A stretch of DNA of 64,000 nt, from NCBI GenBank assembly GCA_014799665.1, contig JAAVHP010000012.1:124001-188000 (forward strand). The letters are read 5' to 3'. Shown one piece after another: positions 24,268-35,680 of this stretch. Numbering within the stretch: the first letter of the stretch is position 1; the number at the start of each line of letters is the position of its first letter. Position numbers and translations under genes: made by a program. This DNA is from Clostridiales bacterium. Its GTDB lineage: Bacteria > Bacillota > Clostridia > Christensenellales > Pumilibacteraceae. The notes under the pieces are model-generated. The model did not search any database and had not been told where the DNA came from. It was given only the letters and a program-made list of their open reading frames with translations.

Positions 24268-27200
24268 ATGAAAAACCGTCCAAACAACACAAATAGACTT
24301 CATCTAAGCGGAATGCAGCGCGCGCTGATACTGATAGTCGCATTAATTACGGCTATCGCGATATCGGTTACTTGCGCGTTGTGTTTTAACGTGTTCGGGT
24401 CTTCGCCGTCGGTAGACGACGTTACGCAGCCCGAACAGTCGGTTACGACTTCCGCTAACCGCGGTACGCTCACTGGCGATTGGAGCGGCGCGGGTAAGCT
24501 TAGTAACGGCGACGTTATTACATACGCCTATACGGGCGGCGTGCAGTCGATAAAGCTTCCCAAGGGTACGTTCACGCTTTCCGTCAGCGGTGCGTCCGGC
24601 GGTACGGGTTACAGCTCGTACACTGCGGTCAGGGGATTGGGCGGTACGACTAAGGCTACTATTACCCTTACCGCAGCCACTACTTTATATATAGTTGTAG
24701 GCGGACAGGGCGGAAATAATACTTCGTCTTATTTAACGACGCTTGCCGGCGGTTATAACGGCGGCGGCGCGGCACGTTCTTCGCGTAGTTGCGGTCACGG
24801 CGGCGGTGGTGGCGGCGGCGCAACCCATATCGCTACGGCTACCGGTACGCTTTCTTCGCTTTCAGGCAATACGGGCGCGATCCTTATCGTTGCAGGCGGC
24901 GGCGGCGGAGCGGGTAACAGCAACTCCTCGGCGTATTACGGCGGCGGCGGCGGTACGACTAAAACCGGCGGCACGGGCGTAGTGGCGGGCGGTAACGCAG
25001 GTACAGGCGCTAACGGCGGTCAAGCGACAGCGGGCGGTACGGCTTCTACTAGTACTCGTCCCGGTAGCGCAGGCAGCTTCGGCACCGGCGGTCAAAGCAG
25101 TACATCCAACTGCGGCGGCGGCGGTGGTGGCGGCGGCTACTACGGCGGCGCGGGCGGCGCTAACAAGAGCAGTTGTGTCGCTTACGGCGGCGGTGGCGGC
25201 GCGAGCTACGTAAAAGCGGGTATGACGAACTCGGTTTATACGCGCGGCACGACGGCGGGTAACGGTAGCGCAACGATAACCTGCGATAACGTCAACGTAG
25301 GACCTACTTCCAGAAACGCAACCATTACGAGCACTGCGGCTAACTACTACCGCGGCACGAGCCGTAACCTTACCATTGCGGCTAGCTCGATTGCTTACGA
25401 CCCCGACTATACTAACATTTCGGGCGGAAATACGAACAACGTTTACTATACCAACGGCACTACCACTAACTACGATACTCTTCCGGCGGCAAACGCAGGA
25501 CTTTTCCTTAACTCCGCGTGCACAACGCTTGCAACGAACTATCTCGATTGGACGTGGGCGGCGAGCACACTTACTATAACCAACATTAAAAAGATCCCGC
25601 GCAACGGCGTGGACGGCGCGACAGCCGATAGGCGATTAACGCTATACACAAGGGTTCGCGACGCGTTCGGTTCGACTACTACGCGCGGTGTTTCCGTTGC
25701 AATGTTCTATCTGACGGTAAACGACTACGCGATAACTTCGAAGGCCGCGCCGAATACCGCGAGTGCAAACGCAACGGTGTTTAAAAAGACTGGATATGAG
25801 TACCGTTACGGCTTGGCTGCTACCGCGACCACAGGCACCGATGGCGCAAAGCTTAACTATCAGGCAAGCGATAACGCATATAAGGTTTATCATCCTTCCG
25901 CAACGAACAGAAAGACGGTATTCCTTCCCAAGCCAATTTCACCCAACGATACGACCGCGTATACCATTTACGCAAGCGATCTTTATACGGATAGCGATAC
26001 TTCGTATGATAAAGTAGCGTTCAAGAGCGTAGAAAATACGACCTCTACGGCCTATTATACGATCACTTATAATGCGGACAGCACTTACGCTACCGGCTTA
26101 TACCCGTCTTTAACCGTTAAAGCCACGGGCGTGCGTCCCCCTCAAGCGACGTACGTCAAGGCGACCATTACGGCGCAGACCAGCGAAACGGCGACAAAGG
26201 TGGCTATCGGTTCGACGAATACCGATATAGATCTTGTTTTCCGTATCGCAAATACCCGTCCGTACTATGCATCGTCGGATGTAAGCGGTATTAACACAGG
26301 CATTGCGACCGAGCCGTACGTCGAGCTTAAAGCGGGCGAAACCAAACCTTTCAGCATAAACAGTCTGGTCTACGACATAGACGACGGCAATAACTTAACC
26401 TCGTACTTTGCCCAAGGCACGACCAATCTTATCGTGCCCAGCAAAGAGTACGTTCAGGTCGATATGTCCAATTTGAGCGTTAAGCTTAAAGGGACGAGTA
26501 ATTACGCCAAGTTTGCGGGATCGCAAAACAACACTTCGACTACTACCGCTATGGGCAATACCGATACGGGCTTCAACAGCAGCGTAATAGCATTGGCAGG
26601 TAGCGGCGCGGCGGCAAACGCTTGCGTAACATATCAGTACACGAATAATAAGACCATAAGCTTCACAGCGCGTGCCGCTACTACTTATATGTACAGCGAC
26701 TTCGACGGAAAAAGGGAGAGAACGGGCGACTTCTACGTATTGGTACGCATAATCGACCCGTCCGATACTTCCGATACCGGCTTGTGGTATCCCATTGCCA
26801 TTAAGGTCAAATCGTCCGCGCCCACGGCAACGTCGCCTGCGGCAAACTTCTCGCTTGGCTTCGAGGGCTACACCCCCGGTACGCAAGATCCGTACAGCGG
26901 CAACGGCAGTAACCCTACGCTTGTTACGGGCGACAGCGTTTACCTTTCGCCTATAAGCTATATGACCGGCGGCAGTCTCGTTGCTGCGGGTACGACCACA
27001 GCGGACGGCAACGCCTATTCGGGCTCTGCTAATCCTTTCTTGCAGGACTCCGATATGCTTGTAACTACGGTGGGCGGTCACGCTCAGCTCAGCGAAGCCG
27101 TTTTCCTCGATACGAGAGGTAACGCCGATCCAATCATATACGACAATACGGAAAAGTTCTTTAACGTCGAGCTCGTAACGCTTAACATCCCTTCGGGAAT

Positions 27201-30200
27201 TTTCAACGATAAAACTTATGCGTTGATCAAAACGACGGGTATTGTAGACGTAAGCAATTATACGAGCAGTAACACTGTAGCTATAAAAGGCTTGAAGATA
27301 ACGGCGTTACGCGCGACCAACGATGAGTATTTCAGATTTAGGGTAAAAGTAGTCGACGTTCATGACACGACCGTTGTTTCTACAATTCCGATTTTTGTTA
27401 AAGTTGAGAACCGCGCGGTATCTCCCCGTCGCGGCACTTCCGACGCTTCGCAGCCTATCAATTACACATCAAAAGGAACGTTCCTCGCCAATAGCAATAT
27501 CGGCGCCAAAGCGGTAAACTATACTATAGAGCGTAACGACGTAGTTCAAATTACGCCGTACGACTTCGTATACGATCCCGACGTAAACGACGTGGTTGCG
27601 ATCAACCCGTCGCGTAGCGAATTCAACTCCAACCCCGAAGACGACGGCTTCTCCGACCTTGTAACGAATTCCATTCTTAAATCGTATTCTGTTACACACG
27701 CAGTGAGCCCGACGGCAACTCTTTCTTCTACGCCTGTTACGGCGCAAACGCTCAGCTTTGCCAATACCGATAACTTCCTTACCAACGCAGGTCAATATTC
27801 GAGCTACGTTACGGTCGGCTTCGGTACCGTTCAGGGTATTCCCGTAATCAATATCACAGGTAATTCGCGTACGACTTCTGCCGTCGTTCAGCTTCGCTTT
27901 ACTGTAAGCGACGGCTATTCCAATATGGAATTCCTCGTAACGGTTACCGTTCTTAACGCTAAGCCTGTGCTCAACACCGCGGCTAACAACAAGCCTTCGA
28001 GTTCTACAGATAAGCGCGTTTCCGCTCCTTATTCCATGGCGGTTACTGCTACGACTAACAACCCCACGTCCTATCAGTTTACGTCGGCGGAGGTTGCCTA
28101 CGATAAGGACGGCGATACGCCTACCTTCGTTCCCGGCACTATCAAAGTAGCTGCGCTTCTCGATAAGACCAAAAATCCCGAAACGTTCAACTACGATACG
28201 GGCGAGTTCGGCACGTACTTTACCGAGTACTTAAAGGTCGACGGCAGCGGCAACTACGTAAAGGCGGACGCTTCCGACGCTAAGTACGATCTATCCGATT
28301 ACATAAGCGCGTCGCTGTCAAAGAACAGCATGGGCGAGGACGTTATCGTCATTCGCGCGCTTTCGTCCACGCAGCTTTTCCCGTTGCCTATCTACGTTAT
28401 ATTCGACGTACAGGACGGCTACCGTGCGCAGGTTCAGTACAACACCCTCTGCATTTTGGTCGATGTTGTCAACACTCTTCCTACGGAAAACACGGAAACG
28501 CTTACTCAGACGATAGACGAGAGCAACAATAACCATATCGACTATCACTGGATGATCAAGTACGATAATACGGCGGAAAAGAGACAGCCTCGCTATATAT
28601 TCAACAGCAAAGAGCTTCACGATTCCGGCGTAGTAAACGCGTCCGCGAACAATAAAATGTATTTGTTCGACGATGCCGACGCAATGCAGAACGTTATTCT
28701 CGCGCCTGTATCGTGGGCGACCAATTCGAGTGACGATAAGTTCGAACAGCCTATCGCAAAGGTTGACAGAAAGGAAGGTATAAGCGAGAGCGCGTTCAAC
28801 ACCTATACTACCTCCGCTGTTATTTACTCGCAGACCTACCAGGAAGCGACGGGCGACAGCAAGTGGATCTCTGTCGAAATCCTCTATTACAAGAAGACGC
28901 TCGACACTAACGGCAGGGAAATTTTCGTTCCGATTGGTGCGGACGACGTTCGTTCTACCTGCCAATATTGGGCAATTAAAATAACCGATAACGGCAACGG
29001 TACGGAATACTCCACGAGGTTCGGTATCGCCGTTAAGGACGACCACGACGGCGCAACCTTGTACAATGCGACCAAGACGGAAACTTTGGGCGAATACTCG
29101 TCGACCGTAAGGTTCATCGACCTCTACTACGATTACGAGAGCCCGAATATCACCGCTATGCACGAGTACTACCGCACCGATCCCAACGTCGAGGCGAAAA
29201 CTCTCGTCGACGCATCTGTTACCAGCCCCAAGACGACCGATTACCTCATCAATACGACAGGTCTCGGTACGCTCGACTATCCCAAGAAGGATACGACGGT
29301 AGGCTATTACACGCAGGACAAATTGGATACCTACGCGTTCGCGGAGCGCTTCCAATACGCCTACTTCGCAAAGACGGTAACTATCACGAGCCAGAGCGAT
29401 TCCACGTTTATCGATTCGGCGGCTTCGTATAAGCATTTCCCGTCAAGTCCTTTCTATTACGATCCCATTAAGGTATCGGCAAGTGTCAGCAACGGAACGA
29501 AAGTTCCCATGAGCTATATAGCCATGCCTGCCGACGGCACCGTCCAAACGGAAGGTCGTACTCACGTAACGTTTGCCAATGCGTACACTTCGTCGCAGGC
29601 TAACGCGCTCCTCGATAACGGCGACAGCTACAAGTATTGGGGCACGGGATCTAATCTCGATCTCGTTCTCGATAACCTTACTCTTACCGATAACAAAGGC
29701 GGCAGGTGGTCTGGTTCTTCGGGCGAAAACTCCATTAAGAACAACCCCTATATTGATATAACCTACGAGTACGACTTAAATTACATTAATTCCGAGGGGT
29801 ATATTAACGACCAACGTTTCTACCTTTCGGCGATTAAAACGGGCGAAACTGTAGGCGCTATTTCCGAGCCTCCCGTTGTATGGGATCAATGCGACGGCGT
29901 TAAGGGCGTAAGTATGTTCCGCGAGGATAAGTACGGCTTCAATATCAAAAAGAAGTCGGTCGCGGAGCGTTCGAGCGGATTGCTCACCCTTACCGTTGCG
30001 CTTAAAACGGTGTCGAATACGGTGACGGTTACGGACTCCAAGGTCCAGTATATCAGCGTACAAATCGACGTCGACAACTCCAAGCCGTCCGTCGAGTACA
30101 CCAATCCCGAAACCAATAAGACCAACGATATCGACGGATATTCGGACGACGTTCACGTAAAAATGACGACGAGCGACGTCGCGGGTAAGACCGTTGCGTT

Positions 30201-33200
30201 GATTGACAAAAAAGCCACCGGTACGGACAGTATGCTCGGTGATTACAGGCTCTATTATAACGACGCCGATAAGACCGACACCATGAAGTTCTATATGGCT
30301 TCGGCGTTGACCGGCGGTTTGTCCGCGGCGGAGAGCGAGCATATCCAGCAGGCGTCTACGTACGCACTCGGCGGTACGCCTCGCGCGGTTTACAACTATT
30401 ACGACCTTACCGTCACGTCGACTACGTCGGATAAGGGCGAAACGTACGCATATAAGTACTATGACGAGGAATATAAACTTCAAACTGCGGCGGACCTTCA
30501 AGACGCTATAAGCAAATCGTACGTGACTACGATGAAGGAAGCCAACCCCGGCTATAACAAGTTCTTTACGGTATCGCCGAGCGAGGGCGTTTCGTCCACG
30601 TTGCAGTTTATTCCGGTAGCTAAGACTCAGCTCAATATTCCTCAGAACGAGCTTAAAACGACTGCGAAGCAGCAAGAGCTGTATGAGAAATACCACCTCA
30701 AGGTCGACGGCGACTACAATATCTACTATCCGTTCAGAGTAATATTCTACGATGAGGTAGACGGTTCGTCGTTCCTGTCCGGTAACTACGTAACGGCAAT
30801 CATTCGCGTTTACGTGAATAACGACCCTCTTGCGCTCAACCGTTCGGTCTTCTATAACGAAAAAGGCCAGCTCAATAACTACGCGGCAATCAACAGCTCG
30901 TCTACTTACAGGAATAACGCCGCTTACTCGTTCAGCCTGTCCAAGAACACTAACTTCTTTGTAGACGTTACCAATCTTCTCGTCGATAACGATATCGTAC
31001 TCGGCGACAGCGGTTCGTTCGTTACGAGCGAAGCACAGCTCAGTAGTTCTTCCGACGACGAAGATACCAAGACGTTTAAGAAGTATACTCATGACTACTT
31101 GACCATGCCCGAAACTGCCGGCGGGGATTCCAACTACACGTATGTAGGCGCGGCTTCCCGTACTACGCTTCCCGTCAAGGTCAAGACCGCAGCTCAGGCT
31201 AAGACGGAAAACGGTATCGACGTAACCGATACTACTATCATGTTCACGGCTACCAGTGCGTTCAGCGGCACGGTCGACCTTCTGTTCTCGTTCAAGGACA
31301 GCGCCAAGCCCGAAGATACCACGACGCCGCAGGAAATCGTGTTCTCCATTTCGTATAATAACGAGAACCCGACTGCGAACGCGGCTACCTTCAAGGGTGC
31401 GGATATCAGAACGATCGAAATGACGACGGGGCAGAGCTTTAAGCTTTACGCCGCCGACCGCAACGATTTCCTTCGTAAGACGGATAGCGGCACCGGCGAG
31501 ATCCTCAACTACGGCGATCAGGACGGCGGTTTCAGCTGGTATGAAACCGTAAAGAACAACTACGCCAGCGAAAACTATGCCGAAGCCACCGACGCTACTG
31601 CGCTTGACGCCGCATTCGGCACCAACACTTCCAACTATCTCGGCTCGCTTATCGTAGGCAGCGACGATGCGGCAAGCACGCTCCGTTTCCAGACGCCCAA
31701 ATACGACGAGGGTAATACCGACAGTATGATCACGCACACGGGCAATTACAGAATAACGCCCGAGGGCGCGACGAGCGGCGGTCAGTTTATGTGCTACGAG
31801 TTTACGGCAAACGGCGTTTGCAATGTTTCTTTAACGCTTACGCTCGTAGACGGCGGCGGCAAGACTGTCAGCGTTCAGTTCAATATAATCGTTCGTTCGA
31901 GCGCGCCTAAGACGATAACCGATCAGGCAACGCTCAACAAGACGGGCGCAAAGGTGCTTAAATACGTAGAGCATCCCACCGGCGACGGCTCGGAGGGCAC
32001 CGTTTACGAAATCGGTAACAGCACCAAACCGGAAGAGCAGTTCCACGTAGGCGACAGCGTTTCTATCCGTCTCAGGGACTTCGTATCCGATATCGACCTT
32101 TACGACGACGCAGGTCTCACCGTTAATCAAAACGCGGACCGCTCGTACTTCCGCATCACCAACCCCAATAACGTAAACGCGATCGACGTCAAGGCGGAAA
32201 CGCCTATGGCCGACGAGAATATCGTTATTACCGCGACAGACGTTATCAACGTTGCAGACAAGTATTCGTACGTAACCTTCGCGGTCAGAGACGCGCACGG
32301 CGAGGTTTCGGGCACGATCACAATTCGCGTATACATTACCGCGGGCGATATCCAATCGGTAGCCGCCTCTAAGGCGTATGCCACTACGATCATGAGCTAC
32401 GCCGAGTATACCGAAAACTACGAGCCCGTCATTATCCCGCTCGTATCGAACAACAAGGCGAACGCTACGCTGTTCTACGACGGCGACGCTGAGGCGGAAA
32501 GTGCGGCATACGACGTTTACGTTTACGCCATGCTCAGAAAGTCGGGCGACAGATACGTTGCCGTTAAGGCGGATGAAATGGCTGCGCTCACCGAATCCGA
32601 GAAAGGCGATTATATGTTGGCCTATCGCAGAGACGGCGACTTCAACGATTCCGCAGACAGAAAGAATTTCGACCTCGCGACTTACACCAACAGCTTCTTC
32701 ACGATCTCCATCGCGCAGAACGGTAAGACTTTGACGATCGTTCCCAACTCGGCTTCGATTGCTTCGAGCGGCACATCGCTTGATAACATCCCGCTTTACA
32801 TCACCGTATCCAAGCGCACGTACAACGACGAAGGCTCGTCGCTTACAGCTAAGGAAGTCGCTGCGCAACTGACCGCTTCGGTCAAGAACTCGCAGCTTAT
32901 GGCTACCGAGGCGACCTCGTTTAACATGGGTTATCCCCAGGTAAGCGTTCCGAGCTCCGACGAAAACGAAGAAGACACCTTGATTTACCGCGACGAGGAA
33001 TTCCTCACATTTACGGGTACCGCGGGCGACTCGCTCACTTGGGATATTTACAACCTCGAAGATCCCGAGTACGGCTTGTTCTACGACTACGATATGCTCA
33101 ACGTTAAGGACCGTGCGTTCAGCAGCGCCGAGAGCATAATAATGTCTACCGCTTACGACGTTGTTCCCGAGCGTGCGGAAACCCTGACGGGCCTTGGCGA

Positions 33201-35634
33201 TATCGTTACCGTTAGCTTCGATAACAACACGCACAAGGTAACTATCAAGATCAACCGCAAGACGTTCACGGGTCAGCCGCCTACCGGTGGTTACGCGAAC
33301 GAAGACCGTTACAAGTACAGTAACGTTAAGGTCACGCTTTACGCCGCGGATACCTTGACTAGCCGTGCGGGCATGAGCGATAAGAGCAAGCTTGCAAAAA
33401 CGGTTATCAACGTTCGCGTCGAGAACGACGTTCCCGAAATCAAGACCATAAACGATTTCGACGCAACCGAGACCAAGCCCGCATACGCGATTACTTATTC
33501 GATCGTTGAGGGCTACACGCTCGACCAAACGCTCGAAAGAGGTAAGTCGTTAAGACTCAATATCAGAGATATCATTTCCGACGCCGATATAGACATGGAC
33601 GAGTACGTGCTTGTTTACTCCGGCAACGAGAACAGCCTTATGGGCAACGACGGCTATCTCATGAACCAAACGGCTTCCAACGAGGGTAGAATTATTCGCA
33701 ACAACGAAACGCTGTTCAATGTTCGCACGTCCAATGCAAACAATAAGTACAACGTATCCTCGCTCGCGGCTATTACATTCGAATGCGTGTCCGCAAAACG
33801 CGGCGCGACGGCAACCGTTCAGCTGTGCTTCCGCGACTCCATTCAAACATCGGTAACCAGCGTTCTTACAATCAACCTTACCGTAGATAACCTTGCGCCG
33901 TATGAGAAACCGGGCGCTAACAAGACGATCACGGTTATGGGCGCGGGTAAAGACGCAGTCGGTGACGAAATAACCGAAAAAGCGGTTACGCTGAGCATAC
34001 TCGACTTCATTACGGACGATAACGGCGACGCATACGATGCGGAAGCCAAAAAGGCGGAAGTCGGCGATAACTCTAACTTCACGCATACCTACACGTATAT
34101 CGAGGAGATAAGCGTTTACAACACCGATAACGGCGATCCCAGCCTTCGTCCGAGTATTTACGGTCCTAACAAGGACGGCGTAGTAAGAGACGACCAGGAT
34201 CCCATACCCGAGGTTACCGTTTGCTCGGTTGACCCGTCCTATTCGGACGCATACCAGCAGTCCTTCACGATTACTCCCACCGCCGGTGTTTACGGGCGCC
34301 AGAAGGTCGGTATCAAGATTAAGGACAGCGGCTATATCGACGGCGCGCAAGCCGGCGTAATCGATGGCAAAACGTTCACGCTTATAATCGACATTATAAT
34401 AGCCAATCCGCTCGAAGACGTCGACCTAACGCTCGAAACGCAAACGATCGCTTATGGTGTTACTCGCTCGATAGACGTTGTAGCGCTCCTCGGCGAGCAG
34501 AACGCTCAGGGCTACACGATTAAGAGCCTTATAGAGGACGGCACTAACAATCTTGAAATTTATGCTCCCGGTCAGGCGGCGGGCGCGCTTACTTCGGCGG
34601 CTACGACCTCTGCGTCGTCCATCGACAGCTGGCGCATCTACGCCAAGACCGAAGGCTCCTCGGCTAACGTTAACGTCGTGTTCGAGGCGGGTAATGTAAC
34701 GATCGATCGCGTGCTTCCCGTAGTCGTTACGACCAACACCGCTCCCGATTATAAGGGCGGCAAGACGCTTTACGAATACACGGTGGAGAAGCTCGACGAT
34801 CAGCAGACGCGCACGATCAAGATTTATCCCGAAATGTGGTTCGAGGATATCGACGCCGAAGACTTCATGGCGTTCGTCGATCCCGTCACATCGTCGCAAT
34901 CGTCTAAGGTCAAAGCGATGTTCGACTACGACGATACGGTAAACGGCGGCAGACCGTTCATACTGCTTACCTTTAATTACCGCGGCGAAGCGGATATCAA
35001 CTTCAATGTAACCGACCTTTCGGGCAGGGTTTACAACCGCACGATTACGGTAACCTGCACCAACGCGCCCGAAATGACCATGTGGGTAAGAATGATTTCG
35101 TTCATACAGGCGCACTGGTTCTGGTTCTGGATCATACTCGCTTGCATACTCTTGTTCTTGATCCTGCTCATTATCCTTATCATAGTTATCGTCAAGAAAC
35201 GCAAGATGAGAAGGGAAATCGAGGCGCTCCTCGAATCCGAGACCGAGCTCGAAGAAGAAATGATGCGCTTGAACGCGGCAGCAGCTCCTTACCAATCGTT
35301 CGGATACTTGCCGCCTACGTCGCAAACCATGACCGATACCGGCTTCATGATCGGCGGTGGACAGAGCGCGCCTATGCAGAACAGCTTGCAGCTCAACGCT
35401 GGCTCGGGTATCCCGTCGCAGTCGGCGCAGATCAACAGCGTGCCCGGCAGCAACAGACCCGCATCGATGAGTACCGGCGCAATGCCGCCGCGTCAAGGTC
35501 AACCTGCAAGACCCGCGACGTCCATGCCCGGTAATATGCAGCCTCAGCGCCCTGCGCAACCGCAGCAACAGCAACGCCCGCAACAGCCTCAGCGCCCCGC
35601 GAGCAACGACGGGTTTAACCCCGACGAGTTCTAA
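24268..35634 (+). CDS. Giant surface protein: Gly-rich domain, tandem cadherin-like repeats, membrane anchor
   Basis: A 3788-aa protein. Residues 1-45 hold an N-terminal signal segment (LILIVALITAIAISVTCALCF). Residues about 108-345 form a glycine-rich domain with GGQGGNN, GGGGGGGATHIAT and LIVAGGGGGAG, like the Gly-rich domain family also found in ALK-type receptors. About eleven beta-sandwich repeats follow, many opening with an N-x-x-P motif (NTRPYY, NAKPVLN, NTLPTEN, NENPTAN, NDVPEIK, NLAPYEK) and carrying Asp-rich calcium-type loops (YDIDDGN, YDKDGDTP, SDADIDMD). One transmembrane helix (about 3614-3642, WFWFWIILACILLFLILLII) is followed by a charged coiled segment and a Pro/Gln-rich cytoplasmic tail of about 140 residues. 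No LPXTG is present. Probably an adhesin with an internal contact; monocistronic. Confidence 0.85.
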   Translation: MKNRPNNTNRLHLSGMQRALILIVALITAIAISVTCALCFNVFGSSPSVDDVTQPEQSVTTSANRGTLTGDWSGAGKLSNGDVITYAYTGGVQSIKLPKGTFTLSVSGASGGTGYSSYTAVRGLGGTTKATITLTAATTLYIVVGGQGGNNTSSYLTTLAGGYNGGGAARSSRSCGHGGGGGGGATHIATATGTLSSLSGNTGAILIVAGGGGGAGNSNSSAYYGGGGGTTKTGGTGVVAGGNAGTGANGGQATAGGTASTSTRPGSAGSFGTGGQSSTSNCGGGGGGGGYYGGAGGANKSSCVAYGGGGGASYVKAGMTNSVYTRGTTAGNGSATITCDNVNVGPTSRNATITSTAANYYRGTSRNLTIAASSIAYDPDYTNISGGNTNNVYYTNGTTTNYDTLPAANAGLFLNSACTTLATNYLDWTWAASTLTITNIKKIPRNGVDGATADRRLTLYTRVRDAFGSTTTRGVSVAMFYLTVNDYAITSKAAPNTASANATVFKKTGYEYRYGLAATATTGTDGAKLNYQASDNAYKVYHPSATNRKTVFLPKPISPNDTTAYTIYASDLYTDSDTSYDKVAFKSVENTTSTAYYTITYNADSTYATGLYPSLTVKATGVRPPQATYVKATITAQTSETATKVAIGSTNTDIDLVFRIANTRPYYASSDVSGINTGIATEPYVELKAGETKPFSINSLVYDIDDGNNLTSYFAQGTTNLIVPSKEYVQVDMSNLSVKLKGTSNYAKFAGSQNNTSTTTAMGNTDTGFNSSVIALAGSGAAANACVTYQYTNNKTISFTARAATTYMYSDFDGKRERTGDFYVLVRIIDPSDTSDTGLWYPIAIKVKSSAPTATSPAANFSLGFEGYTPGTQDPYSGNGSNPTLVTGDSVYLSPISYMTGGSLVAAGTTTADGNAYSGSANPFLQDSDMLVTTVGGHAQLSEAVFLDTRGNADPIIYDNTEKFFNVELVTLNIPSGIFNDKTYALIKTTGIVDVSNYTSSNTVAIKGLKITALRATNDEYFRFRVKVVDVHDTTVVSTIPIFVKVENRAVSPRRGTSDASQPINYTSKGTFLANSNIGAKAVNYTIERNDVVQITPYDFVYDPDVNDVVAINPSRSEFNSNPEDDGFSDLVTNSILKSYSVTHAVSPTATLSSTPVTAQTLSFANTDNFLTNAGQYSSYVTVGFGTVQGIPVINITGNSRTTSAVVQLRFTVSDGYSNMEFLVTVTVLNAKPVLNTAANNKPSSSTDKRVSAPYSMAVTATTNNPTSYQFTSAEVAYDKDGDTPTFVPGTIKVAALLDKTKNPETFNYDTGEFGTYFTEYLKVDGSGNYVKADASDAKYDLSDYISASLSKNSMGEDVIVIRALSSTQLFPLPIYVIFDVQDGYRAQVQYNTLCILVDVVNTLPTENTETLTQTIDESNNNHIDYHWMIKYDNTAEKRQPRYIFNSKELHDSGVVNASANNKMYLFDDADAMQNVILAPVSWATNSSDDKFEQPIAKVDRKEGISESAFNTYTTSAVIYSQTYQEATGDSKWISVEILYYKKTLDTNGREIFVPIGADDVRSTCQYWAIKITDNGNGTEYSTRFGIAVKDDHDGATLYNATKTETLGEYSSTVRFIDLYYDYESPNITAMHEYYRTDPNVEAKTLVDASVTSPKTTDYLINTTGLGTLDYPKKDTTVGYYTQDKLDTYAFAERFQYAYFAKTVTITSQSDSTFIDSAASYKHFPSSPFYYDPIKVSASVSNGTKVPMSYIAMPADGTVQTEGRTHVTFANAYTSSQANALLDNGDSYKYWGTGSNLDLVLDNLTLTDNKGGRWSGSSGENSIKNNPYIDITYEYDLNYINSEGYINDQRFYLSAIKTGETVGAISEPPVVWDQCDGVKGVSMFREDKYGFNIKKKSVAERSSGLLTLTVALKTVSNTVTVTDSKVQYISVQIDVDNSKPSVEYTNPETNKTNDIDGYSDDVHVKMTTSDVAGKTVALIDKKATGTDSMLGDYRLYYNDADKTDTMKFYMASALTGGLSAAESEHIQQASTYALGGTPRAVYNYYDLTVTSTTSDKGETYAYKYYDEEYKLQTAADLQDAISKSYVTTMKEANPGYNKFFTVSPSEGVSSTLQFIPVAKTQLNIPQNELKTTAKQQELYEKYHLKVDGDYNIYYPFRVIFYDEVDGSSFLSGNYVTAIIRVYVNNDPLALNRSVFYNEKGQLNNYAAINSSSTYRNNAAYSFSLSKNTNFFVDVTNLLVDNDIVLGDSGSFVTSEAQLSSSSDDEDTKTFKKYTHDYLTMPETAGGDSNYTYVGAASRTTLPVKVKTAAQAKTENGIDVTDTTIMFTATSAFSGTVDLLFSFKDSAKPEDTTTPQEIVFSISYNNENPTANAATFKGADIRTIEMTTGQSFKLYAADRNDFLRKTDSGTGEILNYGDQDGGFSWYETVKNNYASENYAEATDATALDAAFGTNTSNYLGSLIVGSDDAASTLRFQTPKYDEGNTDSMITHTGNYRITPEGATSGGQFMCYEFTANGVCNVSLTLTLVDGGGKTVSVQFNIIVRSSAPKTITDQATLNKTGAKVLKYVEHPTGDGSEGTVYEIGNSTKPEEQFHVGDSVSIRLRDFVSDIDLYDDAGLTVNQNADRSYFRITNPNNVNAIDVKAETPMADENIVITATDVINVADKYSYVTFAVRDAHGEVSGTITIRVYITAGDIQSVAASKAYATTIMSYAEYTENYEPVIIPLVSNNKANATLFYDGDAEAESAAYDVYVYAMLRKSGDRYVAVKADEMAALTESEKGDYMLAYRRDGDFNDSADRKNFDLATYTNSFFTISIAQNGKTLTIVPNSASIASSGTSLDNIPLYITVSKRTYNDEGSSLTAKEVAAQLTASVKNSQLMATEATSFNMGYPQVSVPSSDENEEDTLIYRDEEFLTFTGTAGDSLTWDIYNLEDPEYGLFYDYDMLNVKDRAFSSAESIIMSTAYDVVPERAETLTGLGDIVTVSFDNNTHKVTIKINRKTFTGQPPTGGYANEDRYKYSNVKVTLYAADTLTSRAGMSDKSKLAKTVINVRVENDVPEIKTINDFDATETKPAYAITYSIVEGYTLDQTLERGKSLRLNIRDIISDADIDMDEYVLVYSGNENSLMGNDGYLMNQTASNEGRIIRNNETLFNVRTSNANNKYNVSSLAAITFECVSAKRGATATVQLCFRDSIQTSVTSVLTINLTVDNLAPYEKPGANKTITVMGAGKDAVGDEITEKAVTLSILDFITDDNGDAYDAEAKKAEVGDNSNFTHTYTYIEEISVYNTDNGDPSLRPSIYGPNKDGVVRDDQDPIPEVTVCSVDPSYSDAYQQSFTITPTAGVYGRQKVGIKIKDSGYIDGAQAGVIDGKTFTLIIDIIIANPLEDVDLTLETQTIAYGVTRSIDVVALLGEQNAQGYTIKSLIEDGTNNLEIYAPGQAAGALTSAATTSASSIDSWRIYAKTEGSSANVNVVFEAGNVTIDRVLPVVVTTNTAPDYKGGKTLYEYTVEKLDDQQTRTIKIYPEMWFEDIDAEDFMAFVDPVTSSQSSKVKAMFDYDDTVNGGRPFILLTFNYRGEADINFNVTDLSGRVYNRTITVTCTNAPEMTMWVRMISFIQAHWFWFWIILACILLFLILLIILIIVIVKKRKMRREIEALLESETELEEEMMRLNAAAAPYQSFGYLPPTSQTMTDTGFMIGGGQSAPMQNSLQLNAGSGIPSQSAQINSVPGSNRPASMSTGAMPPRQGQPARPATSMPGNMQPQRPAQPQQQQRPQQPQRPASNDGFNPDEF

Positions 35635-35640
35635 TCAACA

Positions 35641-35680
35641 AAAAGAAAGTACGGTGTAACAACCGTACTTTTCTTTTTCC
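35641..35680 (+). terminator. Terminator of the 3788-aa protein gene
   Basis: Stem AAAGTACGGT / ACCGTACTTT (35646-35655 and 35662-35671) flanked by A-rich and T-rich runs (TTCTTTTT). The same AAAAAGAAAGTACGG half recurs at 35793 and its complement at 37078. Confidence 0.88.

Noticed and set aside
29776..33528. Long minus-strand open frames (up to 653 codons) opposite the 3788-aa gene
   Set aside because: They lie antisense to a continuous, well-formed repeat protein, read as Arg/Val-rich low-complexity sequence, and have no family signature. They are codon-bias shadows; the same applies opposite the 6106 and 43092 genes.
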